A stretch of 64,000 nucleotides of DNA from Stenotrophomonas maltophilia (GCA_002435595.1 DJBL01000091.1:1-64000); one strand, 5' to 3'. Shown: positions 41,400-50,530, numbered from the stretch's first letter. The notes: generated from the letters alone by a model not told the origin. Translations and numbers: made by a program.

Positions 41400-43922
41400 T
41401 CAATCAGCGTGGACCGCGGCGTCGGCGGCCGCCTGCAGCCCCGGGGCAGGCACGGGCTCGGGCACACACACGGCCTGGGTCCAGGACAGGCCGTAGGCAT
41501 CGGGGGCATCGGGCGTGCGGTACTTCAGGCGACAGCGGTGCGGGCCGTCGGGGTCCACCCACAGCGCGCCACGTTCCTGCGCGCCGCGCAGTTGGATCAC
41601 GCCGCCCTGGCCCACTGCACCCAGCGTGCGACCGGTCTCATCGTCCACCCGGGCCGCGAAGGGCAGTGGCTGGCCCAGCGCATCGGTCGTGTCGATGAAC
41701 AGCGTGCGTTCGTGACGGGCAGTAAATACCACGCGCACGATGCTGCCTGCGGTGGGCGCCACCCGCTGCGAGGTCTGCAGCAGTTCCACCTCCAGCGGCA
41801 GGCCGGAAGGATCCAGGTCGATCTGGTTCCACCGGTAGGGACTGACATGCGGCAGTAGTGCGTAGCCGTTGCCGGCCACGCGGATCGGCGCGCCGTAGCC
41901 CACCTTCGCGCCCTGGGCGCCGTCGGCCTGCACCAGAACGAAGCCCTCACCGACCGGCGCCCCGACGTTCACGCCACCGCCATGCACCACCACGCTGCCG
42001 GCGGCACTGGCCGACAGCACGCTGCGACTGCCCGCGCGGCTGTAGCCGGCGGTGAAGTTGCCCAGGCCACCCTGGTAGGCCGCATATGCGCTGCGGTTGT
42101 GCTCGCCGCCGCTGGCCGTGCCGGCCGCGAGGGTATAGCTCAGCGCACGGTTCTCGCCCAACGCGCCGGTGAGCCCGAGCTGCGCCTGCCTGCCACCGTC
42201 GGCGTGGCTGATCTGGCTGCCCAGGCGCGGCGCACCCGGGCTGCGCCCGATGGGCATGCTCAGGGTGAACGCGTAGCGGGTATCCTCGCCACCGCCCTGC
42301 AGGCGATAGCGCATGGCCGAGAGCCCGTAGTTGGCACGGCCCCACACGCTCTGCACGCCCAGCTGGATGTCGTTGCGGCGCTGGCTGTTGTCCCAGTAGC
42401 TCACGTGCCCGCCGCTGAGGTACAGCGAACTGCGGGTGCCCAGCTTCTGCGAGAAGTTCAGCTGGTAGCGCTGCCGTGCGCGGCTGCCCTGCCCCCACGT
42501 ATCGTCCTGCAGGCGCGCCGCATCACCCAGGGTCAGGTAGCCGCGGGTGCTGTAGCGATAGGCGGCCAGACCCACGTTGGTGCCGGTGCTGGCAACGTAG
42601 CGCTGGTAGTTGAGCCGGTAACTGTTGCCACTGATCCACGCGTCGCCGCGCAGCCGCGCGCGCGAGTGGGTCACATCCGCACCGAATGCGCCGATCGCGG
42701 TGTTGATCGCTGCGCCAGCCAGCAGGGCCTGATAGTCCTCGCCCAGCTGGGCACCGCCCAGGGCAGTCAAGCGGTTGTTGATGCCGCGTGCGTAGGTGCC
42801 TTCGGCGAACCGGAGCGCCTGCAGGTGGCCGCTGGCATCACGCAGCGCACCGGCCGTGGCACTGAAGCGTGAGGAGCCTGCGCGCAGCGCCTGCGGCACG
42901 GCCGAGAAACTGACCGAGAAGCGCTGCTCGCGGCCATCGGCCTCGGTCACGGTGACCTGCAGGTCACCACCGAAATTGGTGGGGTACAGATCCTCGATCG
43001 AAAACGGCCCGGGCGCGACGCTGGCCTCATGGATGATGTTGCCGTTCTGGCGGATGCGCACCGTCGCATTGCCTTCGGCGATGCCGCGCACCACCGGCGC
43101 ATAGCCGCGCAGTGAATCGGGCAGCATGCGGTCGTCGGTGGCCACGCGCACACCGGTGAACGCCACGCTGTCGAACAGTTCGCCGCCGGTATTGCCCTGG
43201 CCCAGCAGCAACTGGCTGTTCCAGCGCGGCAGATCGCGCTGCACGTGGCTGCTGATCACCTCATGGCGCGTGCCGCGCGCGCCGTGACGGATCGAAGCCC
43301 GGTGGCGCAGGCGCCACGCGCCGGCGTTGAGCCCGGCATTCACCCCCAGGTAGCGGCTATCGCGATCTCCCTCGCTGCGGCTTTGGTTGAACGCGTAATC
43401 GATGAAGCCCGCGGTGATGCCCGGATCGCGCTGCGAAGGTGCCACGTGGCCGCGCGCGGTGCTGGCCTGCGCCGCCTGGGGGATGCCGATCAGCAGCTGC
43501 AGCGTGGCGCTGTCCACCTCCACGCTGGCACCATCGATCATCGCGGCCAATGCCACGCAGGCCCCGGGCTCCGGATCGAGCGCGTCCAGGTAGAGTGCTT
43601 TCAGGCCCAGCGTACGCACCAGCGCAGCGGAGATGCAGGGCTGGACGTTGTCGACGTCGCCGCTGAACACAATGTCCTGCGTACCGCGTGCGTCACCGTT
43701 GACGACCACGTCCAACGGGTGCACGCCGGCCTCCAGTTGCCCGGCACGTGCGTAGCGCTGCATGTCGATTGTCTTGCCCCCGATCAGGAAGCCGTCGCTG
43801 AACTCCAGTGCCGCAGGGGCGGCGTGCAGCGGCGTACCGGCCATCGATACGGTGGCACCGATGGCTGCGGCGAGAGCACCGACGTGGCGGGGTGATGAAG
43901 TGGTGCAGCGGGAATCGCGCAT
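41400..43922 (-). CDS. Fimbrial outer-membrane usher
   Basis: PapC/FimD-type usher that takes chaperone-subunit complexes and exports the fibre. The 840-residue product has a signal peptide ending near TPLHA and an N-terminal domain. The 24-strand barrel with plug includes GYAPVVRGIAEGNATVRIRQNG (in part) and PGPFSIEDLYPTNFGGDL. C-terminal domains follow, including the RVVFTARHERTLFIDT region. It is the first gene of the minus-strand unit, and its start faces the control region shared with the main pilin. Confidence 0.95.
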   Translation of the reverse strand: MRDSRCTTSSPRHVGALAAAIGATVSMAGTPLHAAPAALEFSDGFLIGGKTIDMQRYARAGQLEAGVHPLDVVVNGDARGTQDIVFSGDVDNVQPCISAALVRTLGLKALYLDALDPEPGACVALAAMIDGASVEVDSATLQLLIGIPQAAQASTARGHVAPSQRDPGITAGFIDYAFNQSRSEGDRDSRYLGVNAGLNAGAWRLRHRASIRHGARGTRHEVISSHVQRDLPRWNSQLLLGQGNTGGELFDSVAFTGVRVATDDRMLPDSLRGYAPVVRGIAEGNATVRIRQNGNIIHEASVAPGPFSIEDLYPTNFGGDLQVTVTEADGREQRFSVSFSAVPQALRAGSSRFSATAGALRDASGHLQALRFAEGTYARGINNRLTALGGAQLGEDYQALLAGAAINTAIGAFGADVTHSRARLRGDAWISGNSYRLNYQRYVASTGTNVGLAAYRYSTRGYLTLGDAARLQDDTWGQGSRARQRYQLNFSQKLGTRSSLYLSGGHVSYWDNSQRRNDIQLGVQSVWGRANYGLSAMRYRLQGGGEDTRYAFTLSMPIGRSPGAPRLGSQISHADGGRQAQLGLTGALGENRALSYTLAAGTASGGEHNRSAYAAYQGGLGNFTAGYSRAGSRSVLSASAAGSVVVHGGGVNVGAPVGEGFVLVQADGAQGAKVGYGAPIRVAGNGYALLPHVSPYRWNQIDLDPSGLPLEVELLQTSQRVAPTAGSIVRVVFTARHERTLFIDTTDALGQPLPFAARVDDETGRTLGAVGQGGVIQLRGAQERGALWVDPDGPHRCRLKYRTPDAPDAYGLSWTQAVCVPEPVPAPGLQAAADAAVHAD

Positions 43923-44007
43923 GGATGACGACGAATCGCGACGGCAGTGACCGCCGACGCCAGGGAGTCAGGAGGTCCCGCAGCGTAGGGCCGGGCCGAG
44001 GCCGATC

Positions 44008-44027
44008 CCATGCAAGAAGTTGCAGAT
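44008..44027 (+). promoter_or_regulatory. Operator candidate, copy 1 (CCATGCAA-N4-TTGCAGAT)
   Basis: The core TGCAA-GAAG-TTGCA is an inverted repeat. The whole 20 bases match copy 2 on the opposite strand except for two loop bases. It lies on the usher side of the control region. Confidence 0.6.
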
Positions 44028-44085
44028 ATCAGCCCTGCCCACAGGCCGCAGTACATCAATCGCGGTGCTCGTTGATGCACACAGA

Positions 44086-44105
44086 ATCTGCAACATGTTG
44101 CATGG
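44086..44105 (-). promoter_or_regulatory. Operator candidate, copy 2 (CCATGCAA-N4-TTGCAGAT)
   Basis: Here the core TGCAACATGTTGCA is a perfect 14-base palindrome (44089-44102). Read on the minus strand the flanks are the same as copy 1, so the two sites point in opposite directions with centres 78 bases apart. Confidence 0.6.
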
Positions 44106-44195
44106 CGCAAGGAGTGGTGCGCACGGACACTGCCCGCCCCCACGGAAGCAGCCCGCCGTCCCCACCCCCGCATTCTCCCTAAAGGAGCGACCACG

Positions 44196-44711
44196 ATGTC
44201 CCTCAGATTCAATCTGCTTTGCGCCAGTCTGATCACCGCCGCAGCCGTCCCTTCGGCGCTGGCCGAACGCCTGGAAATCACCGGCGAACTGATGAGCTCC
44301 ACCTGCGCCGTAGGCTCCACCGGCGGCGCCATCACCGTGCCGATGGGCAAGGTCGACCTGGCGTCGGTGAACGCCAACACCCGCGCCGGCCAGAAGAACT
44401 TCAGCATCCGCCTGGATTGCAGCGGCTCCGGCGCGGCGCAGGAAGTGGGCGTACGCTTTGGTGGCACCCCCGATGGCAGCACCGGCAACCTCGCACTCAC
44501 GGCAACGTCGGTGGCGACCAATGTGGGTGTGGCACTTTATGACGCCAACGGCGACCACCAGAAGATCGGTGAGGACCCGTCGATGTGGGTGACCATCGCC
44601 GCCGGCGGCAGCGGCCAGCTGGACTACAGCGCGTGGTACGCCTCCCCCGCCCAGAACGCGACCCAGGGTCTGGCCAACGCATCCGGCGACTTCGTGGTGC
44701 TCTACAAGTAA
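44196..44711 (+). CDS. Major fimbrial subunit (pilin)
   Basis: The 171-residue product has a signal peptide (CASLITAAAVPSALA) and a chaperone-usher pilin domain with the conserved cysteine pair (SSTCAVGS and RLDCSGSG). It ends GLANASGDFVVLYK, the donor-strand region. It is probably the fibre shaft because it is expressed first with the chaperone. AAAGGAG lies 9-15 bases before the ATG. It is divergent from the usher. Confidence 0.9.
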   Translation: MSLRFNLLCASLITAAAVPSALAERLEITGELMSSTCAVGSTGGAITVPMGKVDLASVNANTRAGQKNFSIRLDCSGSGAAQEVGVRFGGTPDGSTGNLALTATSVATNVGVALYDANGDHQKIGEDPSMWVTIAAGGSGQLDYSAWYASPAQNATQGLANASGDFVVLYK

Positions 44712-44769
44712 CCCCCGCACAGGAGGGCCGGCGCCCTGCGCCGCCCTCCCTTTCCCCAGAGGGCAACAC

Positions 44770-45495
44770 ATGACATCCCATGCATCGACATGGGTGTTGG
44801 CGCTGGCGAGCATCCTCGTCGCCGCGCCGGCATCGGCCGCGGTCACCCTGCAGGGCACCCGCATCATCCACGACGCTCGCCAGGGGCGCGACGTCACGGT
44901 CAGGGCCAGCAACGTTGGCGAGCTGCCGGCAATGACCCAGGTCTGGATCGACGACGGCGACAGCCAGGTACGCCCGGAGAACGTGCGCACGCCGTTCCGG
45001 CTGACCCCCGCCGAACCCCGCCTGCTGCAGGCTCATCAGGGCCAGGCGTACCGCATCACCTATGCACCGCGACCGTCGGAGGCAGCACTGCCGAATGATC
45101 GCGAATCGGTGTTCTACTTCAACCTGCTGGATATCCCGCCCAAGCCCAGCGACGCAGCCGGCAAGAACCTGCTGCAGTTCGCGGTACGCACCCGGATCAA
45201 GCTCTTCCATCGGCCCGCAGGCCTGCCGGGTGAAGCACGGGATGCAGCTGCTGCGCTGGTCTGGTCGCGTGCAGGCGACGCGCTGGCGGTTCGCAATCCC
45301 AGCGCCTACCACGTAACCCTGAGCACCCTGACCCTGGCCGATGGGCGCAAGGTCGAGGTGGACATGATCGCGCCGGGCCAGCAGGTGCGTCTGCCGCTGC
45401 CGCCCGGTGCGGCAATGCCCGCCAACGTGACGTTCCAGTGGCTGGATGACTATGGTTCGCCGCGCGACCTGGACGCGCCGGTAAGCGGGCCGTAA
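44770..45495 (+). CDS. Periplasmic fimbrial chaperone
   Basis: PapD-like two-domain immunoglobulin-fold chaperone that caps subunits by donor-strand complementation. The 241-residue product has a signal peptide ending ASA. The first domain has VTLQGTRIIHDARQG and the subunit-binding strand region, and the signature FYFNLLDIPPKP lies near residue 116. Domain 2 begins at IKLFHRPAGLP. It lies 58 bases after the pilin gene and is probably co-transcribed. Confidence 0.94.
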   Translation: MTSHASTWVLALASILVAAPASAAVTLQGTRIIHDARQGRDVTVRASNVGELPAMTQVWIDDGDSQVRPENVRTPFRLTPAEPRLLQAHQGQAYRITYAPRPSEAALPNDRESVFYFNLLDIPPKPSDAAGKNLLQFAVRTRIKLFHRPAGLPGEARDAAAALVWSRAGDALAVRNPSAYHVTLSTLTLADGRKVEVDMIAPGQQVRLPLPPGAAMPANVTFQWLDDYGSPRDLDAPVSGP

Positions 45496-45514
45496 GGCCG
45501 GGCTGTGCCCGGCC
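45496..45514. terminator. Hairpin between the chaperone gene and thiL
   Basis: GGCCGGGC and GCCCGGCC form an 8-base-pair stem with a TGT loop in the 21 bases between two convergent stop codons. There is no T-run, so it may act in either direction as a weak terminator. Confidence 0.55.
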
Positions 45515-45516
45515 GC

Positions 45517-46482
45517 TCAACCAGCGAAGTGCTGGTAACCGCCCGGACCGGTTTCACCTTCGCACTGCACGCCCTGCCCTTCCACGATGCGGCCGATGCG
45601 GGTGAGCGGCAGGCGCAGCGATTCGGCCACGGCGTGCAGCGCGTCGCGCTGGTCGGCGGCGGCGGTGAAACACAGTTCGTAATCGTCGCCACCGCGTAGT
45701 GCACAGCCGCGCGCGGCGTCGCGCCCGAGCACCGCGCGCAGGGCCGGCGACAACGGCAGGGCGTCGGCATCCACCTCGGCGCCCACGCCACTGCGCGCGG
45801 TGATGTGGCCGAGGTCGGCCAGCAGGCCGTCGGAGACGTCCACCGCGGCATGCGCGAACGCACGCAGACGCAGCCCCAGGGTCACCCGCGGGGTGGGCCG
45901 CAGCAGGCGCTGCCGCAGCGCTTCGTAATCGCCCAGCACGGTGGCGGTGGCGATGTTCAACTCACCGCGCTGCCACAGCTGCAGCGCACCGGCGGCATCG
46001 CCAAGCGTGCCACTGACCCAGATGTCATCGCCCACCTGGGCACGGTCGCGACGCAGTGCCTGGCCGCGGGCCACCTGGCCCATCGCCGTGACCGACAGTG
46101 ACAGTGGGCCGCGCGTGGTGTCGCCGCCGATCAGCGCGATGGCGTGTTCGTCGGCCAGCGCGAAGAAGCCGTCGGCGAAGGATTCGATCCAGTCCGGGTG
46201 CGCGTCGGGCAGCGACAGCGCCAGCGTGCACCAGGCCGGGCGTGCGCCCATGGCGGCCAGGTCGGACAGGTTGACCGCCAGGGTCTTCCAGCCGATGTCG
46301 AACGGCACGGTCTCGGCCGGGAAGTGCACGCCACTGTTGAGCGTGTCGGCGGTGACCACCAGTTGTTCGTTCGGGCGCGGCTGCAGCAGCGCGGCGTCAT
46401 CGCCGATGCCGAGTACCACGTCGTCGCGCTCGGCGGTGCGGGCACGGATGCGGTCGATCAGGGCGAATTCGGCAAGGGACAT
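45517..46482 (-). CDS. thiL: Thiamine-monophosphate kinase
   Basis: Phosphorylates thiamine monophosphate to the active diphosphate cofactor. The 321-residue product shows the N-terminal SLAEFALIDRI, the Asp-rich metal site VLGIGDDAALLQP near residue 24, TADTLNSGVHFP, and the AIRM-like fold segments GGDTTRGPLSLSVTAMG and AVDVSDGLLADLGHI. It lies downstream of nusB on the same strand, as in many proteobacteria, but with a 159-base gap that holds a GTAG repeat. Confidence 0.96.
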   Translation of the reverse strand: MSLAEFALIDRIRARTAERDDVVLGIGDDAALLQPRPNEQLVVTADTLNSGVHFPAETVPFDIGWKTLAVNLSDLAAMGARPAWCTLALSLPDAHPDWIESFADGFFALADEHAIALIGGDTTRGPLSLSVTAMGQVARGQALRRDRAQVGDDIWVSGTLGDAAGALQLWQRGELNIATATVLGDYEALRQRLLRPTPRVTLGLRLRAFAHAAVDVSDGLLADLGHITARSGVGAEVDADALPLSPALRAVLGRDAARGCALRGGDDYELCFTAAADQRDALHAVAESLRLPLTRIGRIVEGQGVQCEGETGPGGYQHFAG

Positions 46483-46601
46483 GGGGCGCTCCCGCGGTTG
46501 TGCATGCCGCGCGGCAGGCGGTGGGCATTCATGTGCGCGGCGCAGTAGGCGGCCGCGCGATGGGCGGTGGCGGCGGCCGTGCGCCGGCCACCTCGACATG
46601 G

Positions 46602-46634
46602 CTGCCGTTGCCGGCCCGCGGCCGGCACGACTAC
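46602..46634 (-). repeat. SMAG-type (GTAG) unit between nusB and thiL
   Basis: Read on the minus strand it begins GTAGTCGTGCCGGCC and folds through GGCCGGC...GCCGGCA. It lies 7 bases after the nusB stop, so it could stabilise the 3' end of the rib-nusB message. The rest of the 159-base gap is GC-rich with no gene. Confidence 0.65.
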
Positions 46635-46641
46635 AGGCCGG

Positions 46642-47121
46642 TCAATGACCGGATTCGACCTTGCGCCACTCGACCGCGGCGCGATCCAGCACGCCGTTGA
46701 CGTAGGTGTGACCGTGCTCGGAACCAAAGCGCTTGGCCGACTCGATGGCTTCGTTGATCACCACGCGGTACGGCACGTCCAGGCGATAGCGCATTTCATA
46801 GGCGGCCACGCGCAGCGCGGCGCGTTCGATCGCGTCCACTTCATCGATGCTGCGGTCCAGGTACGGGGTCAGCGCCTCGTCCAGGTCCTTGCGGTTGTCC
46901 AGTACGCCGTGGATCAGCGCTTCGAAATAGGCCAGATCGGCGATTTCACGGGCCTGCTCATGCGCAAACTGGGCAATCACGGTCTGCGCATTGCCACCGG
47001 AGATCTGCCATGCATAGATCGCCTGCAGGGCACGACGACGCGCGCGCGAGCGCAGCACCGGATCGATGCCATCCCGGCGGACGGGTTTACCGGAGGGCTT
47101 GCCCGGGTTCGACTTGTTCAC
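46642..47121 (-). CDS. nusB: Transcription antitermination factor NusB
   Basis: Binds boxA RNA with S10 to allow full transcription of rRNA operons. The 159-residue product has the all-helical family pattern: [19 protein letters not shown] near residue 24, [32 protein letters not shown], and the C-terminal [28 protein letters not shown] (given in part). Its start overlaps the ribH stop by 4 bases, a very common ribH-nusB pairing. Confidence 0.96.
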   Translation of the reverse strand: MNKSNPGKPSGKPVRRDGIDPVLRSRARRRALQAIYAWQISGGNAQTVIAQFAHEQAREIADLAYFEALIHGVLDNRKDLDEALTPYLDRSIDEVDAIERAALRVAAYEMRYRLDVPYRVVINEAIESAKRFGSEHGHTYVNGVLDRAAVEWRKVESGH

Positions 47122-47585
47122 GGCAACTGCTCCAGAAGATTGACCATTTCCAACGCCGTCAGTGCGGCTTCCTCACCTTTGTTGCCATGGCTGCCGCCGG
47201 CACGGGCCTCGGCATCCTCGGCACGTTCCACCGCCAGCACGCCATTGAGCACCGGCACGCCGAAATCCAGCTGCACGCGCATCAGGCCTTCGGCGCAGCC
47301 GTCGGCCACGTGTTCGTAATGGCGGGTATCGCCCCGGATGACGCAGCCCAGCGCGATGATCGCCGCATGTTCATGCGCGGCGGCCAGGCGGGCGGCCACC
47401 AGCGGCAGTTCCCACGCGCCCGGCACGCGGATCACGTCGATCGCCGTTTCGTCGATGCCGTTGCCGGCCAGGCTCGTGCGTGCGCCAGCCACCAGCACAT
47501 CGGTGATGCGGGCGTTCCAGCGGCTGGCCAGGATGGCGAAACGGCCCTTTTCCGGAGTACGGAGGTCGCCTTCGTAGTGGGTCAT
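47118..47585 (-). CDS. ribH: 6,7-dimethyl-8-ribityllumazine synthase
   Basis: Condenses the pyrimidine and dihydroxybutanone phosphate precursors into lumazine, the penultimate riboflavin step. The 155-residue product contains [21 protein letters not shown] near residue 13 and the [11 protein letters not shown] substrate loop. The catalytic-His motif is [16 protein letters not shown], and [14 protein letters not shown] follows. The start at 47585 ([14 protein letters not shown]) begins the core fold. It lies 91 bases after the ribBA-like gene with a strong hairpin between them. Confidence 0.96.
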   Translation of the reverse strand: MTHYEGDLRTPEKGRFAILASRWNARITDVLVAGARTSLAGNGIDETAIDVIRVPGAWELPLVAARLAAAHEHAAIIALGCVIRGDTRHYEHVADGCAEGLMRVQLDFGVPVLNGVLAVERAEDAEARAGGSHGNKGEEAALTALEMVNLLEQLP

Positions 47586-47622
47586 GTTCGGCGTGGGGTC
47601 CAAAAGGTTGATTAGTTTAACG

Positions 47623-47650
47623 CGCACGGGACGCCTCCGCGTCCCGTGCG
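47623..47650 (-). terminator. Perfect 12-base-pair hairpin between the ribBA-like gene and ribH
   Basis: CGCACGGGACGC and GCGTCCCGTGCG pair around a 4-base loop. On the minus strand GTTAAACTAATC follows rather than a T-run. It may be a partial terminator or processing site that lowers ribH-nusB relative to the upstream rib genes. Confidence 0.55.
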
Positions 47651-47676
47651 TTCTCATCGGGTACTGGGACGGGCGC

Positions 47677-48774
47677 TCAGGGCGTGACCGTCTCCACCAC
47701 TTCCAGGCCGTAGCCGGCCAGGCCGACCTGGCGGCGCGGGGTGCCCAGCACGCGCAGCTTGCCCAGGCCCAGGTCGGACAGGATCTGCGCGCCGGCACCA
47801 TTGCGGCGCCACTGGCTCACGTCCTTGTCCTTGCCCGGGGTGACCGGGGCCGGCTGCTGGCGCAGGCGGGCCAGCAGGCTGTTGGTATCGCGCGGGGCCG
47901 ACAGCACCACCATCACCCCGCGGTCGGCGGCGGCGATGGCACGCAGGGCGTCGGTCGACGCCACCCCGAAGTCGTCGCGGCGCCAGTGCAGCAGGTCGGC
48001 CAGCGGGTTCTCCACCTGCACCCGGACCAGGGTCGGCTCGGCATCGGGGGTGCCGCGGACCAGGGCGAAATGCAGGTCGTGCGCGATGCGGTCGCGGTAG
48101 GTGACCAGCTTGAAGGGGCCGAACTCGGTGTCGATCTCGCGCTCGTCCACGCGCTCGACCGTCTTCTCGGTGGCCAGGCGGTAGGCGATCAGGTCGGCGA
48201 TCGAGCCCATCTTCAACCCGTGCTCGCGGGCGAACACCTCCAGCTCCGGGCGGCGCGCCATGCTGCCGTCGGGATTGAGGATCTCCACCAGCACGCCGGC
48301 CGGTTCCAGCCCGGCCAGCATCGCCAGGTCCACGCCCGCCTCGGTATGCCCGGCGCGGGTCAGCACGCCGCCCGGCTGGGCGATCAGCGGGAAGATGTGG
48401 CCCGGCTGGTGCAGGTCGGCCGGCCTGGCATCGGGCTTGACCGCGGTGCGGATGGTGTGGGCGCGGTCATAGGCCGAGATACCGGTGGTGACCCCCTCGG
48501 CCGCCTCGATGCTGACGGTGAAGTTGGTCTGGAACTGGGCGGTATTGGCCTGCACCATCGGCGCCAGGCCCAGGTCGGCGGCGCGCTCGCGGGTGAGCGG
48601 CAGGCAGACCAGGCCACGGCCGTGGGTGACCATGAAATTGATGTCCGACGGCTTGACCAGCTCGGCGGCCATGATCAGGTCGCCTTCGTTCTCGCGGTCT
48701 TCGTCATCGACGATGACCACCATGCGGCCGAGGCGGATGTCTTCGAGGATGTCCGGAATCGGGGCGAAGTTCAT
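47677..48774 (-). CDS. ribB: 3,4-dihydroxy-2-butanone-4-phosphate synthase with a degenerate GTP cyclohydrolase II domain (RibBX type)
   Basis: The 365-residue product has an intact RibB domain (residues 1-200): [32 protein letters not shown] and [13 protein letters not shown]. The C-terminal half has the length and start of RibA ([20 protein letters not shown]) but lacks the three zinc cysteines; ENPLADLL...RRDDFG stands where RibA has EC...CDCG. The RQEGRNIGL motif is also lost. GTP cyclohydrolase II must therefore come from another gene. Start and ribE stop overlap by 4 bases. Confidence 0.93.
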   Translation of the reverse strand: MNFAPIPDILEDIRLGRMVVIVDDEDRENEGDLIMAAELVKPSDINFMVTHGRGLVCLPLTRERAADLGLAPMVQANTAQFQTNFTVSIEAAEGVTTGISAYDRAHTIRTAVKPDARPADLHQPGHIFPLIAQPGGVLTRAGHTEAGVDLAMLAGLEPAGVLVEILNPDGSMARRPELEVFAREHGLKMGSIADLIAYRLATEKTVERVDEREIDTEFGPFKLVTYRDRIAHDLHFALVRGTPDAEPTLVRVQVENPLADLLHWRRDDFGVASTDALRAIAAADRGVMVVLSAPRDTNSLLARLRQQPAPVTPGKDKDVSQWRRNGAGAQILSDLGLGKLRVLGTPRRQVGLAGYGLEVVETVTP

Positions 48775-49397
48775 GCCGCGTCTCCCTGCTGGGGCTGGCC
48801 GCTGGTCGGCACGCTGAGCAACCGCTCCACATAGCGGGCGACCAGATCGATTTCCAGGTTGACCGCGCTGCCCACGCCGGTGGCGGCGAAGGCGGTGTTG
48901 GCCACGGTATGCGGGATCAGCGCGACCTCGAAGCCCTGCGCATCGACCGCGTTGACGGTCAGGCTGACGCCGTCCACGCAGATCGAGCCCTTCCTGGCGA
49001 TGTAGCGCAGCAGGGCGGCCGGCGCGGCGAAGCGCCAGCGCTGGGCGCGGGCGTCGTCATGGATGGACAGCACCTGGCCCAGGCCGTCGACATGGCCGCT
49101 GACCAGGTGGCCGCCAAGGCGGTCGGTCGGGCGCATGGCGCGTTCAAGGTTGATCACCGCGCCGTCGGCCAGCTGGCCGAGCGTGGTCAGGCCCAGGGTT
49201 TCAGTGGACGCGTCGGCCTGGAAGGTGGTCGCGTCGTGGGCGATGACGGTCAGGCAGACCCCGTTGATGGCGATGCTCTCGCCCATCTGCACGTTGTCGA
49301 ACGGCAGGCTGCCCACGTTGAAGGTAAAGCGGACATCGCCGCCCAGGGGTTGGCGGGCGGCCAGACGGCCGACGCCTTCGATGATTCCAGTAAACAA
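48771..49397 (-). CDS. ribE: Riboflavin synthase, alpha chain
   Basis: Dismutates two lumazines to riboflavin. The 208-residue product has the family's internal duplication: [11 protein letters not shown]...[10 protein letters not shown] in the first half and [11 protein letters not shown]...[24 protein letters not shown] (in part) in the second. Homology begins exactly at a TTG codon at 49397, with GGAG 8-11 bases upstream, so TTG is taken as the start. It is the first gene after the FMN riboswitch, which controls it and probably the genes downstream. Confidence 0.92.
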   Translation of the reverse strand: MFTGIIEGVGRLAARQPLGGDVRFTFNVGSLPFDNVQMGESIAINGVCLTVIAHDATTFQADASTETLGLTTLGQLADGAVINLERAMRPTDRLGGHLVSGHVDGLGQVLSIHDDARAQRWRFAAPAALLRYIARKGSICVDGVSLTVNAVDAQGFEVALIPHTVANTAFAATGVGSAVNLEIDLVARYVERLLSVPTSGQPQQGDAA

Positions 49398-49476
49398 GAA
49401 CGTTCTCCGCGGAAAGTGAGCGAAAAACGCCGCAAGGCATATAGGTGCACGCCGAGCCCAGGGCCCGGCCGCACCG
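49398..49476 (-). promoter_or_regulatory. Expression platform between the FMN aptamer and ribE
   Basis: On the minus strand an imperfect GC-rich hairpin (GCCGGGCCC...GGGCTCGGC, 49452-49470) is followed by a short GCC-TTGC-GGC element and a run of five T near 49427. This could be a terminator switch; the following GGAG of ribE could instead be sequestered. I cannot tell which from sequence alone. Confidence 0.45.
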
Positions 49477-49616
49477 TCTTCTTTCATCCGGACTATACCG
49501 TCGGCTCCGGCATCGGACCGGATCTGCTGACCTTCCGGCGGGGCCGGAAGCGCTCGCGGGCTCGTGCTTGCGCACCTACCGCCGGTGGGGAATCGCACCC
49601 CGCCCTGAAGACGTTT
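49477..49616 (-). promoter_or_regulatory. FMN riboswitch (RFN element)
   Basis: On the minus strand the aptamer's conserved blocks appear in order: CTTCAGGGCGGGGTG, CCCCACCGGCGGTAGG, the variable arm, CCGGTCCGATGCCGGAGCC, and GGTATAGTCCGGATGAAAGAAG at the 3' end. Each is nearly identical to the RFN consensus. FMN binding turns off riboflavin genes, matching ribE and the ribBA-like gene downstream. Confidence 0.97.
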
Positions 49617-49775
49617 GTGTACCGGCGAACCGGCCAGCCCATTGTAGCAAGCCAAGCTGACTGCTCGCTTTTTGTGAAGATATGGTTAAAATCCGCTCCG
49701 CGCGGCAGTGATCGCCGCCCTGCCGCCCACGAAGGACCGGCTGAAATGGACCTCAACTTCATCAAAGGAACCTGC

Positions 49776-50414
49776 ATGCGCAAGATTCTCCTGGCCGTCG
49801 CCCTGCTGGCCACCGCACCGTTCGCCGCCTCCGCCGCCGATGGCCTGAGCTACACCTACGTCGAAGCGGGCTGGACCCAGATGGACACCAACGATGACGG
49901 GTTCAACGACCCCAAGATCGACGGTGGCTACATCCGCGGCTCGTTCGCCATCGCCCCGCAGGTCCACGTGTTCGGCGCCTGGTCGTACATGTCCAAGAAG
50001 TACCACTACGACTACGGTCGTTACGAAGCCGACCTCAAGCTGGAACTGAACCAGCCGGAGCTGGGCATCGGTTACCACATGCCGATGAGCGACCGGGTGG
50101 ACTTCACCGCCGACATCGCCTGGGTGCGCCAGAACGTGGAAGCCACCGTCAGCATCCCGGGCTTCGGCACGGGCAGCGACAAGGACCACACCAACGCCGG
50201 TCGCGCCACCCTGGGCCTGCGTGGCAAGCCCTCGCCGCGTACCGAAGCCTGGGCCAAGGCCGGTTACCTGGACGGTGGCAACGACTTTGAAGGCACCTGG
50301 GTGGGCAACCTCGGCGGCAAGGTCGACTTCACCCCGACCTGGGGCCTGGTCGGCGAAGTGCAGGCATACCGCGACGTCACCCAGTTCTCGGTGGGCGTGC
50401 GCGCGAGTTTCTGA
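49776..50414 (+). CDS. Ax21-like outer-membrane beta-barrel protein
   Basis: The 212-residue product has a clean signal peptide (ILLAVALLATAPFAASAA) and then alternating beta strands (LSYTYVEAGWTQMD ... IRGSFAIAPQVHVFGAWSY), ending QFSVGVRASF with the C-terminal Phe of outer-membrane barrels. The strand pattern and start resemble the Ax21 family of Xanthomonas and Stenotrophomonas, abundant outer-membrane/vesicle proteins; the earlier claim of a signalling role for Ax21 was withdrawn. AAAGGAA precedes the ATG. A terminator follows. Confidence 0.78.
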   Translation: MRKILLAVALLATAPFAASAADGLSYTYVEAGWTQMDTNDDGFNDPKIDGGYIRGSFAIAPQVHVFGAWSYMSKKYHYDYGRYEADLKLELNQPELGIGYHMPMSDRVDFTADIAWVRQNVEATVSIPGFGTGSDKDHTNAGRATLGLRGKPSPRTEAWAKAGYLDGGNDFEGTWVGNLGGKVDFTPTWGLVGEVQAYRDVTQFSVGVRASF

Positions 50415-50449
50415 TCGGGCCGCGACGGTCTCCGCCGCGCCATGATCGA

Positions 50450-50478
50450 ACGGGCCCCGAAAGGGGCCCGTTTTTTTT
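50450..50478 (+). terminator. Rho-independent terminator after the Ax21-like gene
   Basis: CGGGCCCC-GAAA-GGGGCCCG is a perfect 8-base-pair stem with a stable GNRA loop, followed by eight T. Confidence 0.95.
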
Positions 50479-50530
50479 GCACCGCCGGAAATGCGCTAGG
50501 CTTCGCCCCCCCCTGCATTGGACGCTGCCC

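Larger units (their letters stand above)
43923..44195. promoter_or_regulatory. Divergent control region of the fimbrial locus
   Basis: The 273 bases between the usher (minus) and pilin (plus) start codons hold no gene. They contain two copies of one palindromic site, listed separately, and a 5-base inverted repeat (ATCAA...TTGAT, 44055-44076) between them. I could not identify convincing -10/-35 pairs on either strand. AAAGGAG at 44180-44186 is the pilin ribosome binding site. Confidence 0.6.
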
